A stretch of DNA of 55,849 nt from Mycobacterium sp. KBS0706 (GCF_005938675.2 NZ_VCCH02000056.1:1-55849); one strand, 5' to 3'; positions 16,779-27,293 are shown, counted from the first letter of the stretch. Notes: generated by a model from the sequence alone, not told the origin. A program made the numbers and translations.

Positions 16779-18455
16779 TTACGCGCTGCGCCGGCCGATC
16801 CGGGCCAGCAGCACGACCGGCAGGATCCCGACCAGGACGATGGCGAGGGCGGCGATCGCCGCCTCCTCATAGGTGCCGCGCGCCGCTTCGCCATAAAGAT
16901 GCGTCGCCAGCGTCTCGACATTGAGCGGCCGCAGCAGCAGGGTCGCCGGCAGTTCCTTCATGCAGTCGACGAACACCAGCAACCCGGCCGCCGCCAGCGC
17001 GGCCTTGGACAGCGGCAGGTGCACATGCCGGAAGGTTCCGGTGACGGTCTGGCCCAGGCTGCGTGATGCCTGGTCGAAGGATTGCGGAATCCGGCTAAAC
17101 CCGGCCTCGATCGCGCCGGTCGAGATCGCCAGGAAGCGGGCGACATAGGCGTAGACCAGGGCCGCCCCGGACCCGATCAGCAGCAGCCCGGTGGAGAGGC
17201 CGAGCCAGGCGCTCGCGGCCCGGTCGATCACCTGGTCGAGGGCGGCGACCGGGACCAGGATGCCGATCGCGATCACCGTACCCGGCATGGCGTAGCCGAG
17301 GGTCGAAAGCCGCTGCAGCGCTGCCGCGGCCCGGCCGGGACGTGAGCGCGCGGTGTAGGCGACGATCACTCCGAACAGCAGCACGGCGATGGTCGCGATC
17401 GCCGACAGCGCCACCGTGTTGACCGCCTCGGACAGCAGGCGGTCGGAAACCCCGTTGAAGCGAAACCGCTGCCACGCCTCGACCGCGAGATACAGCGCCG
17501 GAGCGGCGAAGCCGATCAGCACCGGAACCAGGCCGATTGCCAGCGCCGCCAAGCCGGGCAGGGGGGCGAGCCGGTGCGGTGTGAAGCTGCGCGAGCGCTG
17601 CGGCGCAGTCGAGTATCGCTGCCGGCGGCGGGCCCAGCGCTCGATCATCACCAGGGCGACCACCAGGACCAGCATGGCCAGCGCGATCTGCGCCGCGCCG
17701 GGAAGGTCCGAGCGCGTCACCCAGGTGGTGTAGACCGAGATGGTCAGCGACCGGACCCCAAGGAACTCGGACGCGCCAATGTCATTCAGCGTCTCCATCA
17801 GCGCCAGGCTGACGCCGACCGCGATGGCCGGCCGCGCCAGCGGCAGGGCCACCCGCAGGAACACTTGGCGGCGCCGGGTGCCGAGCGTGCGCGAGACCTC
17901 GACCAGATTGGCCGCCTGGGTCAGGAACATCGCCCGGGTGGTGATGTAGACATAGGGGTACAGCACGAAGCCCAGCAGCACGATGCAGCCGGCCATCGAC
18001 CGCATGTCGGGCAGCCGGAACTCGCGCGGGCTGGAATAGCCCAGCAGTGCCCTGATCGCGCCCTGCACCACGCCGAGCGGATGCAGGATGTCGAGATAGG
18101 CGTAGGCGATGATGTAGGTCGGCACCGCCAGCGGCAGCAGCAGCGCCCATTCGAGCTGCCGACGGCCCGGGAAGTCGTAGGCCGTGACCAGCCAGGCCGT
18201 CGAGGTGCCGATCACGGTCACCAGCAAGCCGACCCCGAGCAGCAGCGTGATCGTCTGGCCCAGCGCCGGCGGCAGCACATAGGCGAGGAGATGCGGCCAC
18301 AGCCCGGTCGATCCCTGCAGCGCCTCCCAGGTCAAGGCGAGGACCGGCAGGGCCACCAGGGCGCCGATGATCGCCGCCGCCGACAGCCAGTGCCGCCCAG
18401 GCTGGCGCCTGGCGATGGTCAGGACAGGGGCCTGATGCGGAACGGCTTGAGTCAT
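16779..18455 (-). CDS. fbpB: ferric iron ABC transporter, fused permease
   Basis: A 558-residue inner-membrane permease with two binding-protein-dependent transport domains in tandem, giving about 12 hydrophobic segments (first near residues 25-45: AAAIIGALVALPVLALTW). Both halves contain the EAA-type coupling loop (for example EVSRTLGTRRRQVFLRVALPLARPAI and QASRSLGQTVTGTFRHVHLPLSK) that docks on the ATPase. It imports Fe(III) delivered by the periplasmic binding protein encoded just upstream in the same direction, 46 bases away. It converges on the ASKHA gene with 15 bases between stops. Confidence 0.93.
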   Translation of the reverse strand: MTQAVPHQAPVLTIARRQPGRHWLSAAAIIGALVALPVLALTWEALQGSTGLWPHLLAYVLPPALGQTITLLLGVGLLVTVIGTSTAWLVTAYDFPGRRQLEWALLLPLAVPTYIIAYAYLDILHPLGVVQGAIRALLGYSSPREFRLPDMRSMAGCIVLLGFVLYPYVYITTRAMFLTQAANLVEVSRTLGTRRRQVFLRVALPLARPAIAVGVSLALMETLNDIGASEFLGVRSLTISVYTTWVTRSDLPGAAQIALAMLVLVVALVMIERWARRRQRYSTAPQRSRSFTPHRLAPLPGLAALAIGLVPVLIGFAAPALYLAVEAWQRFRFNGVSDRLLSEAVNTVALSAIATIAVLLFGVIVAYTARSRPGRAAAALQRLSTLGYAMPGTVIAIGILVPVAALDQVIDRAASAWLGLSTGLLLIGSGAALVYAYVARFLAISTGAIEAGFSRIPQSFDQASRSLGQTVTGTFRHVHLPLSKAALAAAGLLVFVDCMKELPATLLLRPLNVETLATHLYGEAARGTYEEAAIAALAIVLVGILPVVLLARIGRRSA

Positions 18456-18501
18456 CGTCGGGAGACGCCGGGCGCTGGTGCGTCCGCGCCCGGATCCTTC
18501 A

Positions 18502-19524
18502 TCAGCCGTCGAAACCGACCTTCTCGGCCAGCTCGCTCGCCTGCTTGCGGTGCTTGACGATCTCCGTCAGCGGCACGGAATCGACCTTCAGCTCGCCGAA
18601 GGAGGCGATGATCGGGTCGGCCTGGGCGCCAGCCTTCACCGGATACTCGAAATTGGCCTCGGCATAGATTTTCTGAGCCTCGTCGGACACCAGGTACTCA
18701 AGCAGCTTCACCGCCTCGGCCTTGTTCGGCGAGTGCTTGGCCAGGGCCGCGCCGCTGACATTCACCTGGGTGCCGCCATCCTTGAAGGTCGGCAGGATCA
18801 CCTTGATCGCATTGCCCCAGGCGACCTGCTCCTCGCCGCCCTTGCCGGAGCGCATCAGCCCGACATAGTAGGAGTTGGCGATGCCGATGTCGCAGATGCC
18901 GCCGAGGATGTCCTTGGCCACGTCGCGGTCGCCGCCGCCGGCCTTGCGGGCCAGATTCGCCTTGACCCCGGTGAGCCAGGCCTCGGTCTTCTCGGCGCCG
19001 TAATGCGCGATGTAATCGGCGAACAGCGCCGTGTTGTAGGGGTGCTGGCCCGACCGGATGCAGATCTTGCCCTTCCATTTCGGGTCGGCCAGGTCCTCAT
19101 AGGTGAAGGCCGTGAGGTCGAGGTCCTTGTGCGCGTACAGCACGCGGGCCCGCATCGACAGCGAGACCCAGTGGTTGTTCGGGTCGCGCAGCTGCGCCGG
19201 CACCGCGGCGGTCAGGACGTCCGACTGGATCGCCTGGGTCACGCCCTTGTCCACGAGATCGGCCAGGTTACCGGCGTCGACGGCCATCAGGAGGTCGGCG
19301 GGCGAACTCTGCCCCTCGGCGGCGACGCGCTCGGCGAGCCCGTCCTTCAGGAACACGGTGTTCACCTTGACACCGCTCTTGGCGGTGTAGGCGTCGAGCA
19401 GCGGCTGGATCAGCCCAGGCTCGCGCGTCGTGTAGATGTTGATGTCGGCCGCGGCGGTGCCGGCGAAGCCGACCATGGCGATGCCCGCGATGAGCGCGAG
19501 CCGGCGTGCGGAAACGTCCTTCAT
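18502..19524 (-). CDS. fbpA: periplasmic Fe(III)-binding protein
   Basis: A 340-residue substrate-binding protein with signal peptide MKDVSARRLALIAGIAMVGFAG and probable cleavage after TAAA, before DINIYTTR. The adjacent tyrosines in IANSYYVGLM match the iron-ligand tyrosine pair of FbpA/FutA proteins. The ATG at 19524 is preferred over an in-frame TTG nine bases upstream because GGGGG lies 10 bases before the ATG but almost touches the TTG. It delivers ferric iron to the FbpB permease. Confidence 0.93.
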   Translation of the reverse strand: MKDVSARRLALIAGIAMVGFAGTAAADINIYTTREPGLIQPLLDAYTAKSGVKVNTVFLKDGLAERVAAEGQSSPADLLMAVDAGNLADLVDKGVTQAIQSDVLTAAVPAQLRDPNNHWVSLSMRARVLYAHKDLDLTAFTYEDLADPKWKGKICIRSGQHPYNTALFADYIAHYGAEKTEAWLTGVKANLARKAGGGDRDVAKDILGGICDIGIANSYYVGLMRSGKGGEEQVAWGNAIKVILPTFKDGGTQVNVSGAALAKHSPNKAEAVKLLEYLVSDEAQKIYAEANFEYPVKAGAQADPIIASFGELKVDSVPLTEIVKHRKQASELAEKVGFDG

Positions 19525-19586
19525 GATGCGCAAACCCCCTTCTGTTGTCCGATGCGGCTCGTTAGCTGCGATCGAGACGCATTTGC

Positions 19587-19601
19587 TTCATCATAGATGA
19601 A
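19587..19601. promoter_or_regulatory. palindrome upstream of fbpA, candidate operator
   Basis: A perfect dyad TTCATC-ATA-GATGAA in the 119-base gap between fbpC and fbpA, in an AT-rich patch that could hold the fbpA promoter. It does not match the Irr (ICE) or Fur consensus well, so the binding protein is unknown. Confidence 0.4.
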
Positions 19602-19643
19602 TTCGCGCCGTCAAGCCGCCTGGTTACGTCGCGGCATTCGGCC

Positions 19644-20678
<1,035 letters not shown>

Positions 20679-20848
20679 TCGGTCCGCACTCTGATCTCAC
20701 CCGTTGGTCTCCGCCCTGCTTAGAGCAGACCCGGCGGCGATCCAACCGCGATCCGCCGGCGCGGTCCGTATTGGCGCGGGCGGCGCCGTTTGCTATTGCC
20801 ACGCTTCTGCCGCATCCGTTTGGCGGCGAGGTGGATGTGAGGGCGGCC

Positions 20849-21520
20849 ATGTTTCCCGAACGGCTTACCGAGGGCTATCGCGCCTTTCTCAGCGGCCGGT
20901 TCGCCGCGGAGCGCAACCGCTATGAGATGCTGGCGGAGGCCGGCCAGCGGCCGGAGATCATGGTCATCGGTTGCGTCGATTCACGGGTGTCGCCCGAGGT
21001 CATCTTCGACGCGGCGCCGGGCGAGCTGCTGGTGGTGCGCAACGTCGCCAACCTGGTGCCGCCCTACGAGCCCGATCGCGAGACCCAGCACGGCACCAGC
21101 GCCGCACTCGAGTTCGGGGTCCAGGCGCTGCGGGTGAAACACATCGTGGTGCTGGGCCACGCCCATTGCGGCGGCATCCGCGCCTTCGCCGACGAGCAGG
21201 AGCCGCTGTCGCCCGGCGACTTCATCGGCCGCTGGATGTCGCAGATCGCCCCGGCGGCTGCTAGCCTCGGGCCCCGCAAGCCGGCGGATGGCGACGACTA
21301 CCTGCGCCGGCTGGAGTTTGCCTCGGTCGAGCTGAGCCTGCAGAACCTGATGACCTTCCCCTGCGTCTCGATCCTGGTCGGGCGTGGCAAGTTGCAGCTC
21401 CACGGCGCCTATTTCGGCGTCGCCTCCGGCCGCCTGCTGGTGCGCGATCCGGACACCGGCCGCTTCGAACCGGTGGCGGATGAGGAGCGCGGCGGGCTGT
21501 CGGCGATCCGCTGTCCCTGA
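20849..21520 (+). CDS. beta-class carbonic anhydrase
   Basis: A 223-residue zinc enzyme interconverting CO2 and bicarbonate in the cytoplasm. Zinc ligands and catalytic dyad are visible: Cys42-x-Asp44-x-Arg46 in GCVDSR, and His104 with Cys107 in GHAHCGG. The ATG at 20849 has GAGGG just upstream and begins the conserved N-terminal helix (MFPERLTEGYRAFLSGRF); the frame continues upstream without family support. The gene stands alone, convergent with the EamA transporter three bases away. Confidence 0.93.
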   Translation: MFPERLTEGYRAFLSGRFAAERNRYEMLAEAGQRPEIMVIGCVDSRVSPEVIFDAAPGELLVVRNVANLVPPYEPDRETQHGTSAALEFGVQALRVKHIVVLGHAHCGGIRAFADEQEPLSPGDFIGRWMSQIAPAAASLGPRKPADGDDYLRRLEFASVELSLQNLMTFPCVSILVGRGKLQLHGAYFGVASGRLLVRDPDTGRFEPVADEERGGLSAIRCP

Positions 21521-21523
21521 TGT

Positions 21524-22414
21524 CTACCGGGCCTGGGCGGCCCGCTGGCTCAGCCAGAGGCTGATGATCGCCACGAAGAAGCCGCCCAGTTGCAGCGGCG
21601 TCAGGTCCTGGTTCAGCAGGAGCCAGCCGACCGCGGTCGCGACCAGGGGGCTCAGCAATCCGAGAGACGCGATGGCGCTCGGCTCGATTCGCGCCAATCC
21701 TCGGAACCAGAAGATGTAGGTGAGGGCGCCACCGATCACGCTGAGCCAGGCGAAGCCGATCAGGTTGACCGTGGTCGGGATCGGCAGGGCCGGCTCCAGC
21801 AACAGCGCGGCCGGAATCAGGAGCAGGCCGCCGGCCGTGAGCTGCCACGCGGCGAAGGTCAGAGACGACACGGGCGGCTGCCAATGCCGCGACAGGACAG
21901 TGCCGCAGGCCAGCGAGAGGATACCGGCGAGGCCGGCGGCGATCCCCACGGGATCGAGCGCCGCTTTCGGTGTCAGCACGATCAGCGCGATGCCCGCCAC
22001 GCCGCCGATGCCGGCAAGGACGGCAAGCGGCCGCACCGGCCGGCCCAGCACCAGACGCGCCAGCGCGATCACGATCAGCGGCTGGACCGCACCGAGCGTC
22101 GCGGCGACCCCTCCCGGCAGGCGATAGGCCGAGATGAACAGCATCGCCCAGAAGACTGAGAAGTTGAGAGCACCGAGGATGAAGGTGCGGCCCCACCAGA
22201 TGCCGTTCGGCAGCGTCCGGACGAAAGCCAGGAGCAGGAGCCCGGCCGGCAGGGCGCGCAGCATCGCCACCGTCAGCGGATAGCCCTGCGGCAGGAGCGC
22301 GGTGGTGACGTAATAGGTGGTGCCCCAGATGGCCGGCGCGATGGCGGTGGTCAGGATCGCCGCCACCTGGCCGGTATTTGCCTTCGCATCCTGGGCTGCA
22401 GGGATGGTCGTCAC
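21524..22414 (-). CDS. EamA-family transporter (DMT superfamily)
   Basis: A 296-residue integral membrane protein with ten hydrophobic segments in two five-helix EamA repeats (e.g. AAILTTAIAPAIWGTTYYVTT and the second-repeat IAAGLAGILSLACGTVLSRHW). Such proteins export amino acids, nucleosides or drugs; the substrate cannot be read here. The start codon is GTG (22414). It is transcribed divergently from a LysR regulator across a dyad-rich gap, so that regulator probably controls it. Confidence 0.88.
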   Translation of the reverse strand: MTTIPAAQDAKANTGQVAAILTTAIAPAIWGTTYYVTTALLPQGYPLTVAMLRALPAGLLLLAFVRTLPNGIWWGRTFILGALNFSVFWAMLFISAYRLPGGVAATLGAVQPLIVIALARLVLGRPVRPLAVLAGIGGVAGIALIVLTPKAALDPVGIAAGLAGILSLACGTVLSRHWQPPVSSLTFAAWQLTAGGLLLIPAALLLEPALPIPTTVNLIGFAWLSVIGGALTYIFWFRGLARIEPSAIASLGLLSPLVATAVGWLLLNQDLTPLQLGGFFVAIISLWLSQRAAQAR

Positions 22415-22462
22415 GGGCGCCTCGCGCGAAGTCCGAGGCCCACCGCCTCTTCTCGCCGATCA

Positions 22463-22518
22463 GGTAGCGTCTTCACCATCAGAAGATAATAAGGCGTATG
22501 GTGGCGACACTCGCTACC
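22463..22518. promoter_or_regulatory. nested-dyad operator between EamA and LysR genes
   Basis: Three nested or adjacent inverted repeats fill the gap: GGTAGCG (22463-22469) with CGCTACC (22512-22518), CACCAT (22474-22479) with ATGGTG (22498-22503), and TCTTC (22470-22474) with GAAGA (22482-22486). The last resembles a LysR T-N11-A site. Confidence 0.55.
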
Positions 22519-22531
22519 AGAAGTGAATGAT

Positions 22532-23422
22532 ATGGACCATATGGTCGCGCTGCGGGTGTTCCGGACCGTGGTCGAGGCGGGCAACTTCGCCCATGCTGCC
22601 AAGGCGTTGCGGCTTTCCCCCGCCGCCATCAGCAAGAACATCGGCGAGCTGGAACTGCACGTGCAGGCCCGGCTCCTGAACCGCACCACGCGCCGGATGA
22701 GCCTGACCGAGGCCGGCACGATCTACTACCAGCAGGTCCGCCGCATCCTCGACGACATCGAGGATGCCGACCGGTCGCTCGGCGCCCTGCAGAACACGCC
22801 GAGCGGCCTGCTGCGCGTGACCGCGCCGGTCTCGCTGACGCTGCTGACGCTGACGCCGATGATTCCGGCCTTCCTGGCCCGGCATCCGGAGCTGTCGCTG
22901 GACCTCAACCTGGACGACCGCCGGGTCGATATCGTGAAGGAGGGCTACGACGTCGCCATCCGCGGCAGCGACCGGCTGGAGGAATCGAGCCTGGTGGCGC
23001 GGAAGCTGCTGGCACTCGACCATGTCGTGTGCGCCTCGCCGGACTACTTCCATCGGCAAGGACGGCCGCAGCGGCCGGAGGATCTCCGCGATCACGACTG
23101 CGTCCAGTTCACCCTGTCAGGCCATGCCGACGAATGGGAGTTCCGGCGGGGCGGCGAGGCCGTCCGGGTTCCGGTCGACGGCCGCTACAAGGTGGGGTCC
23201 GGCCTTGCGGTGCGGGACGCGCTGCGCGCCGGCTTCGGCCTCAGCCTCGCGCCCCGCCGCTACGTGGCGGACGACCTCGCTCGCGGCACCCTCGCGACCG
23301 CACTGGACGACTGGTCCAAGGTCGAGACCTCGATCTATGCCGTCTACCCGTCCCGGCGATACCTGGTGCCGAAGGTCCGGGCCTTCGTCGATTTCGTCGT
23401 CGACGCATTTGCCAAGGCCTGA
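22532..23422 (+). CDS. LysR-family transcriptional regulator
   Basis: A 296-residue regulator. The N-terminal winged helix-turn-helix (FAHAAKALRLSPAAISKNIGELE) is followed by the linker helix and a periplasmic-binding-protein-like effector domain (from about residue 90, PSGLLRVTAPVSL). The ATG at 22532 is preferred; GTG at 22523 and ATG at 22541 are alternatives. The DNA-binding domain resembles the CrgA/YhjC branch. It is divergent from the EamA exporter, the classic arrangement for a LysR activator of an efflux gene. The effector is unknown. Confidence 0.9.
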   Translation: MDHMVALRVFRTVVEAGNFAHAAKALRLSPAAISKNIGELELHVQARLLNRTTRRMSLTEAGTIYYQQVRRILDDIEDADRSLGALQNTPSGLLRVTAPVSLTLLTLTPMIPAFLARHPELSLDLNLDDRRVDIVKEGYDVAIRGSDRLEESSLVARKLLALDHVVCASPDYFHRQGRPQRPEDLRDHDCVQFTLSGHADEWEFRRGGEAVRVPVDGRYKVGSGLAVRDALRAGFGLSLAPRRYVADDLARGTLATALDDWSKVETSIYAVYPSRRYLVPKVRAFVDFVVDAFAKA

Positions 23423-23485
23423 GCCCGAACCTCAACTGTGGCTAGGACCCTGAACCCACGGACGACACGCAGCGTTCCGTCGCCG

Positions 23486-24790
23486 TCAGTGGCCGCCGCC
23501 GGCCTCGCGTTCGGCCAGGATCGATTCGCTGGTCGCCACCAGCACCGACAGCGCCACGCCCTCGGCCGCCAGCCCGACCTCCGGCAGCGCCGGGAAGGTC
23601 GGGGCGATGCGGATGTTGCGGTCGTCCGGATCGCGGCCATAGGGGAAGGTGGCGCCCGCCGCGACCATCGCCACCCCGGCCTCCTGCGCCAGGGCCACGG
23701 TCCGGCGGGCGCTGCCGCGCCGCACGTCCAGGCTGATGAAGTAGCCTCCCTCGGGCTCGGTCCAGCGGGCAACGCCGGTGCCGCCGAGATGCTCGGTGAA
23801 CACCGCCTGCACACGCTCGAACTTCGGCACGATGATCTGCCGGTGCCGCTCCATCAGCGCGGCGATACCGGCTTCGTCGCGCAGCAGCCGGACATGGCGC
23901 AGCTGGTTCAGCTTGTCCGGCCCGATCGACTGGCGGCCCAGATGCTTCCGCGCCCAGTCCAGGTTGGCGGCCGAGCTCGCGAACAGGGCCAGTCCGGCGC
24001 CGGCGAAGGTGATCTTCGAGGTCGAGCCGAAAACGAAGGGCCGGTTGCCGTGCCCATGCCGAGCGCAGGCCTCCAGGATGTTGGCCAGCTCATGCGGCCG
24101 GTCGGTCAGGTGATGTACCGCATAGGCGTTGTCCCAGAACAGCCGGAAATCGGGGGCCGCGGTGCGCATCGCCGCCAGCCGCTCCACTGTCTCGGGCGAA
24201 CAGGTCTCGGCCGTCGGGTTGCTGTATTTCGGCACGCTCCACAGGCCCTTGACCGATGGGTCCGCGGTCACCAGCCGCTCGACCACATCCATGTCAGGGC
24301 CCTGTCCGGTCAGCGGCACCGGCACCATGCGGATGCCGAAGCCCTCGCTGATGGCGAAATGACGGTCGTAGCCGGGGACCGGGCACAGGAAGGTGATCGG
24401 GCCCTGGGCCGCCCAGGGCTTATCGCCGTCCGGCACGCCGTGCAGCAGCGCGAAGGCGATGATGTCGTGCATCAAAGTCAGGCTGGAGTTGCCGCCGACC
24501 AGCACCTGATCGGCCGTCGCGCCCAGCATCGGTGCGAACAGCGCCCGTGCTTCCGGCAGGCCGCGGACATCGCCGAGATAGTTGCGGCAGTCGCCGCCGT
24601 CGGCCGACCGGAACCCGTCCGCCCCGGGCAGGGACAAGAGCGCGTTCGACAGGTCCAATTGCTCCGGCGACGGCTTGCCGCGCGAGCTGTCCAGCTTCAG
24701 CCCGCGGGCGCGGAAGGCGGCATGCCGGTCCCCCGCCTGCCGCCGGAAGGCGCGGAGGTCGTCTGTCATCAGGGTGTCGAGGCGCTGCAT
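23486..24790 (-). CDS. aspartate aminotransferase-like enzyme, class I/II (subgroup Ic type)
   Basis: A 434-residue PLP enzyme. The Lys that binds PLP lies in FGSTSKITFAGAG, the Asn/Asp cofactor contacts in KYSNPTAETCS and FRLFWDNAYAVHH, and the substrate-carboxylate Arg in NIRIAPTFP. The sequence matches the aspartate-aminotransferase subgroup Ic family (PF12897) rather than classical AspC. It probably interconverts aspartate and oxaloacetate, but related members use other amino acids. Upstream, between it and the RTX gene, lie two strong hairpins. Confidence 0.85.
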   Translation of the reverse strand: MQRLDTLMTDDLRAFRRQAGDRHAAFRARGLKLDSSRGKPSPEQLDLSNALLSLPGADGFRSADGGDCRNYLGDVRGLPEARALFAPMLGATADQVLVGGNSSLTLMHDIIAFALLHGVPDGDKPWAAQGPITFLCPVPGYDRHFAISEGFGIRMVPVPLTGQGPDMDVVERLVTADPSVKGLWSVPKYSNPTAETCSPETVERLAAMRTAAPDFRLFWDNAYAVHHLTDRPHELANILEACARHGHGNRPFVFGSTSKITFAGAGLALFASSAANLDWARKHLGRQSIGPDKLNQLRHVRLLRDEAGIAALMERHRQIIVPKFERVQAVFTEHLGGTGVARWTEPEGGYFISLDVRRGSARRTVALAQEAGVAMVAAGATFPYGRDPDDRNIRIAPTFPALPEVGLAAEGVALSVLVATSESILAEREAGGGH

Positions 24791-24926
24791 GGCCGTCTCC
24801 GGGGCGCGGTCGTGGCGGAACGAGGAGAGGCTAACGGCGCCAAGGCCGCTGGGGCCAGAGCGGAGCCATGCGGCAGCGGCGGCTCTGGATTGTCGGGGCC
24901 GCGATCACCGGCCTCCGCAGCATCCA

Positions 24927-24962
24927 TCCCGTTTGGGACGGGACGCCTGCCGGAAGGCGTCC
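24927..24962. other. two overlapping stem-loops in divergent intergenic region
   Basis: TCCCGT-N5-ACGGGA (24927-24943) overlaps a perfect 8-bp hairpin GGACGCCT-N6-AGGCGTCC (24941-24962). The 250-base gap lies between divergent genes, so these are not expected to be terminators. They could form mutually exclusive structures in the RTX gene leader, or bind a protein. Confidence 0.4.
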
Positions 24963-25041
24963 CTAGAATCGGTGCTCATGGCAGGGCCTGCCTCCCGAGG
25001 CGATGTCATGGCCCGCCGCAATCCGAGATGTAGGAGGGATC

Positions 25042-26055
25042 ATGGCAAACGTGACGGGAACGTCCGTGGGTGATTTCATCCATCGGGCCGGCGACGGCAG
25101 GACGGGTGGGGGAAATCCGGTGACCGGCGTGACCACCGGTGCCGATACCATCTCCGGCGCCGAAGGAAACGACCTGATCTACGGCGACGACGGCAACGAT
25201 ACGATTTCGGGCGGCAGTGGCGACGACATCCTCTATGGCGGCCAGGGAGCCGACGCCCTGATCGGCGGCGTCGGCTACGACATCTTCCGGTTCGAAGCGG
25301 CGTCCGAGGTCACCGGCCTGGCCGAGTCCTTCGATGGCGGGGCCGACCACGACCGGCTGGATTTCGGCAGCGCCTTCGGCGTCATCGATCTCAGCCTCGC
25401 GACCATCGTCAACATCGAGGAGCTGAACGTCTCCGGCGCCGGCAACAACACCATCACCCTGACCGCGGCCCAGCTCGGCGCCTTTTCGACGATCAGTGCC
25501 GGATTCGGCCAGGACATCCTGATCCTGTCGGCGGCGGGCACCGCCGATCTGACCGGCGCCTCGATCTCCGGCATCGACGAGATCCGTGGCTCGGCCGGCA
25601 ACGACGTGATCGCCTTGGCCGGCGTCAGCAACGGCCAGACCGTGAACGGCGCGGCCGGCAACGACACGATCACTGGCGGCACCGGCGCCGACGTGCTCGA
25701 TGGCGGCGCGGGCAAGGACCTGCTGACCGGTGGCGGCGGCGCCGATCGCTTCGTGTTGTCCGTCATCGGCGACAGCCCGGCCTCCGCCAACCGCGACGTG
25801 ATCACGGGCTTCTCGCAGGTGGAGGGGGATCGGATCGACCTCTCGCGGATCGATGCCAGCACGGCCGTCGTCGGCGATCAGGCCTTCAGCTTCATCGGCA
25901 CCGGCCTCTATACGGGCGTCGCCGGACAGCTGCGCTACAGCCAGACCGGGAGCGCCACAGTGGTCGCCGGGGACGTGAACGGCGATGGCGTATCGGACTT
26001 CCATGTCGAGATCAGCGGCACCTTCGTCCTTGGCGCGATCGACTTCGTGCTCTGA
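25042..26055 (+). CDS. RTX calcium-binding secreted protein
   Basis: A 337-residue protein with glycine-rich nonapeptide repeats (GGxGxDxUx) in two blocks, for example GAEGNDLIYGDDGNDTISGG near residues 42-61 and GGTGADVLDGGAGKD further on. These bind Ca2+ outside the cell and fold into beta-rolls. The C-terminal part (ITGFSQVEGDRIDLSRID, then VAGDVNGDGVSDFHVEISG) is the serralysin-type domain found before type I secretion signals. No signal peptide is present, consistent with type I secretion. AGGAGG lies 4 bases before the ATG. No catalytic domain is present and no type I export genes are nearby. Confidence 0.88.
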   Translation: MANVTGTSVGDFIHRAGDGRTGGGNPVTGVTTGADTISGAEGNDLIYGDDGNDTISGGSGDDILYGGQGADALIGGVGYDIFRFEAASEVTGLAESFDGGADHDRLDFGSAFGVIDLSLATIVNIEELNVSGAGNNTITLTAAQLGAFSTISAGFGQDILILSAAGTADLTGASISGIDEIRGSAGNDVIALAGVSNGQTVNGAAGNDTITGGTGADVLDGGAGKDLLTGGGGADRFVLSVIGDSPASANRDVITGFSQVEGDRIDLSRIDASTAVVGDQAFSFIGTGLYTGVAGQLRYSQTGSATVVAGDVNGDGVSDFHVEISGTFVLGAIDFVL

Positions 26056-26077
26056 CGGGAGCTGCCCCGGCAGGCCT

Positions 26078-27166
26078 TCACTGGAGCCGCGAGAGCAGCG
26101 CCACCAGCTCGGCCTGCCGGGTCGTCTCGGTCTTGTGCAGCACCGCCTTCAGATGGTTGCGGACGGTGCCGCGTCCGATGCCGAGATGGTCGGCGATGGC
26201 GCCGGGCGACAGGCCTACGGCCAGCAGGGCGGCAACGCCGCTCTCGGTCGGGGTCAGCCCGAAGGCGTCGCGGACCGGCCGCGGCAGCGGCGGCGCCATC
26301 ACCGGATGCCGCCGGGCATCGACCAGGACGGCGAGGGCGGCGGTCGCCGCGAAGACATCGCGGCCGGCGCCGATATTCGGCAGCGCCAGCAGCAGCGGGC
26401 GGGATGCCGGATCCGTGCTGGTCAGACGGACGAGGCCGGGTTGGCCGAGCGTCGTCGCCGCGGTGACGATCCGGTTCACGCCCGGCTGCTCGTCGGCGAA
26501 GCAGGCGGTCAGGCGCCCGGCGGCCAGCCGGACGGCGTGGCCCAGCATGCCCTCGGCGACCGCGTTCATGCGCAGGACCCGGCCCTGCCGGTCGAGATGG
26601 AAGACGCCTTCGCCGCGGCGCTGGAAGATCTGCGCCTGGTCCTCGGCCCGGGTCTCGGCCATCGCCGGCGCGATCAACGCCGCCGCGCGCAGCCGCGGCA
26701 GGACATGGTCCAGCGCCGCGATCTCCTCGCCCTGATACGGGTCCCGCATCGGCGAGCGCTTCAGGCTCAGGAACACGCCGTCGCCCGGGGTGCCGGCGAT
26801 CAGGGTGCAGGCGTGCCAGCGCAGGCCACGCGGGCGCAGGAACTCCGCATAGAACGGGTCCCGCTCGATCTCCTCCGTCGCGAAATGGTCGAAGTCGGTC
26901 TTGAAACCCTCATCCAGCGTCATGACCACGCGCCGGGTGCGGGGATCCGGCGGATGCAGACCGGCATTGTATTCGGCGACCGGGGCCGCGATCGACCGGG
27001 TCGGCAGCACGATGTCCCTGGACCCCGGCTGCGTCCGCACCAAGGTGGCGCCGGCGGCCTCGGCGGCGAGGGCGAGATCGAGCAGCGGCTCGTCCCAGGG
27101 GGCGCCGATCAGCGCCCCCTCCATCACTCCTTCGACCGCACGATGCACCGCGTCGAACCGAAGCAT
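26078..27166 (-). CDS. LuxR-type HTH transcriptional regulator
   Basis: A 362-residue protein. The C-terminal 60 residues form the LuxR/NarL helix-turn-helix (FGLTPTESGVAALLAVGLSP and HLGIGRGTVRNHLKAVLHKT). The N-terminal 280 residues resemble a PAS/GAF-like sensory region (e.g. FHLDRQGRVLRMNAVAEGML) of unknown ligand; no receiver-domain phospho-acceptor Asp pattern was seen. It is convergent with the RTX gene and 127 bases from the fusion oxygenase gene in the same direction. Target genes are unknown. Confidence 0.85.
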   Translation of the reverse strand: MLRFDAVHRAVEGVMEGALIGAPWDEPLLDLALAAEAAGATLVRTQPGSRDIVLPTRSIAAPVAEYNAGLHPPDPRTRRVVMTLDEGFKTDFDHFATEEIERDPFYAEFLRPRGLRWHACTLIAGTPGDGVFLSLKRSPMRDPYQGEEIAALDHVLPRLRAAALIAPAMAETRAEDQAQIFQRRGEGVFHLDRQGRVLRMNAVAEGMLGHAVRLAAGRLTACFADEQPGVNRIVTAATTLGQPGLVRLTSTDPASRPLLLALPNIGAGRDVFAATAALAVLVDARRHPVMAPPLPRPVRDAFGLTPTESGVAALLAVGLSPGAIADHLGIGRGTVRNHLKAVLHKTETTRQAELVALLSRLQ

Positions 27167-27293
27167 CCCTGAGGCCCCAGCCGTGCCGACCGTTCAGGGA
27201 GAATTTACACCAAACCGGGCCGAGCGTGGCCCGCGCCGATCATCGATGAAGGGCGCGCCGCAACCGGCAGCAGCCAGCGGGTGCTCCCTTCGG

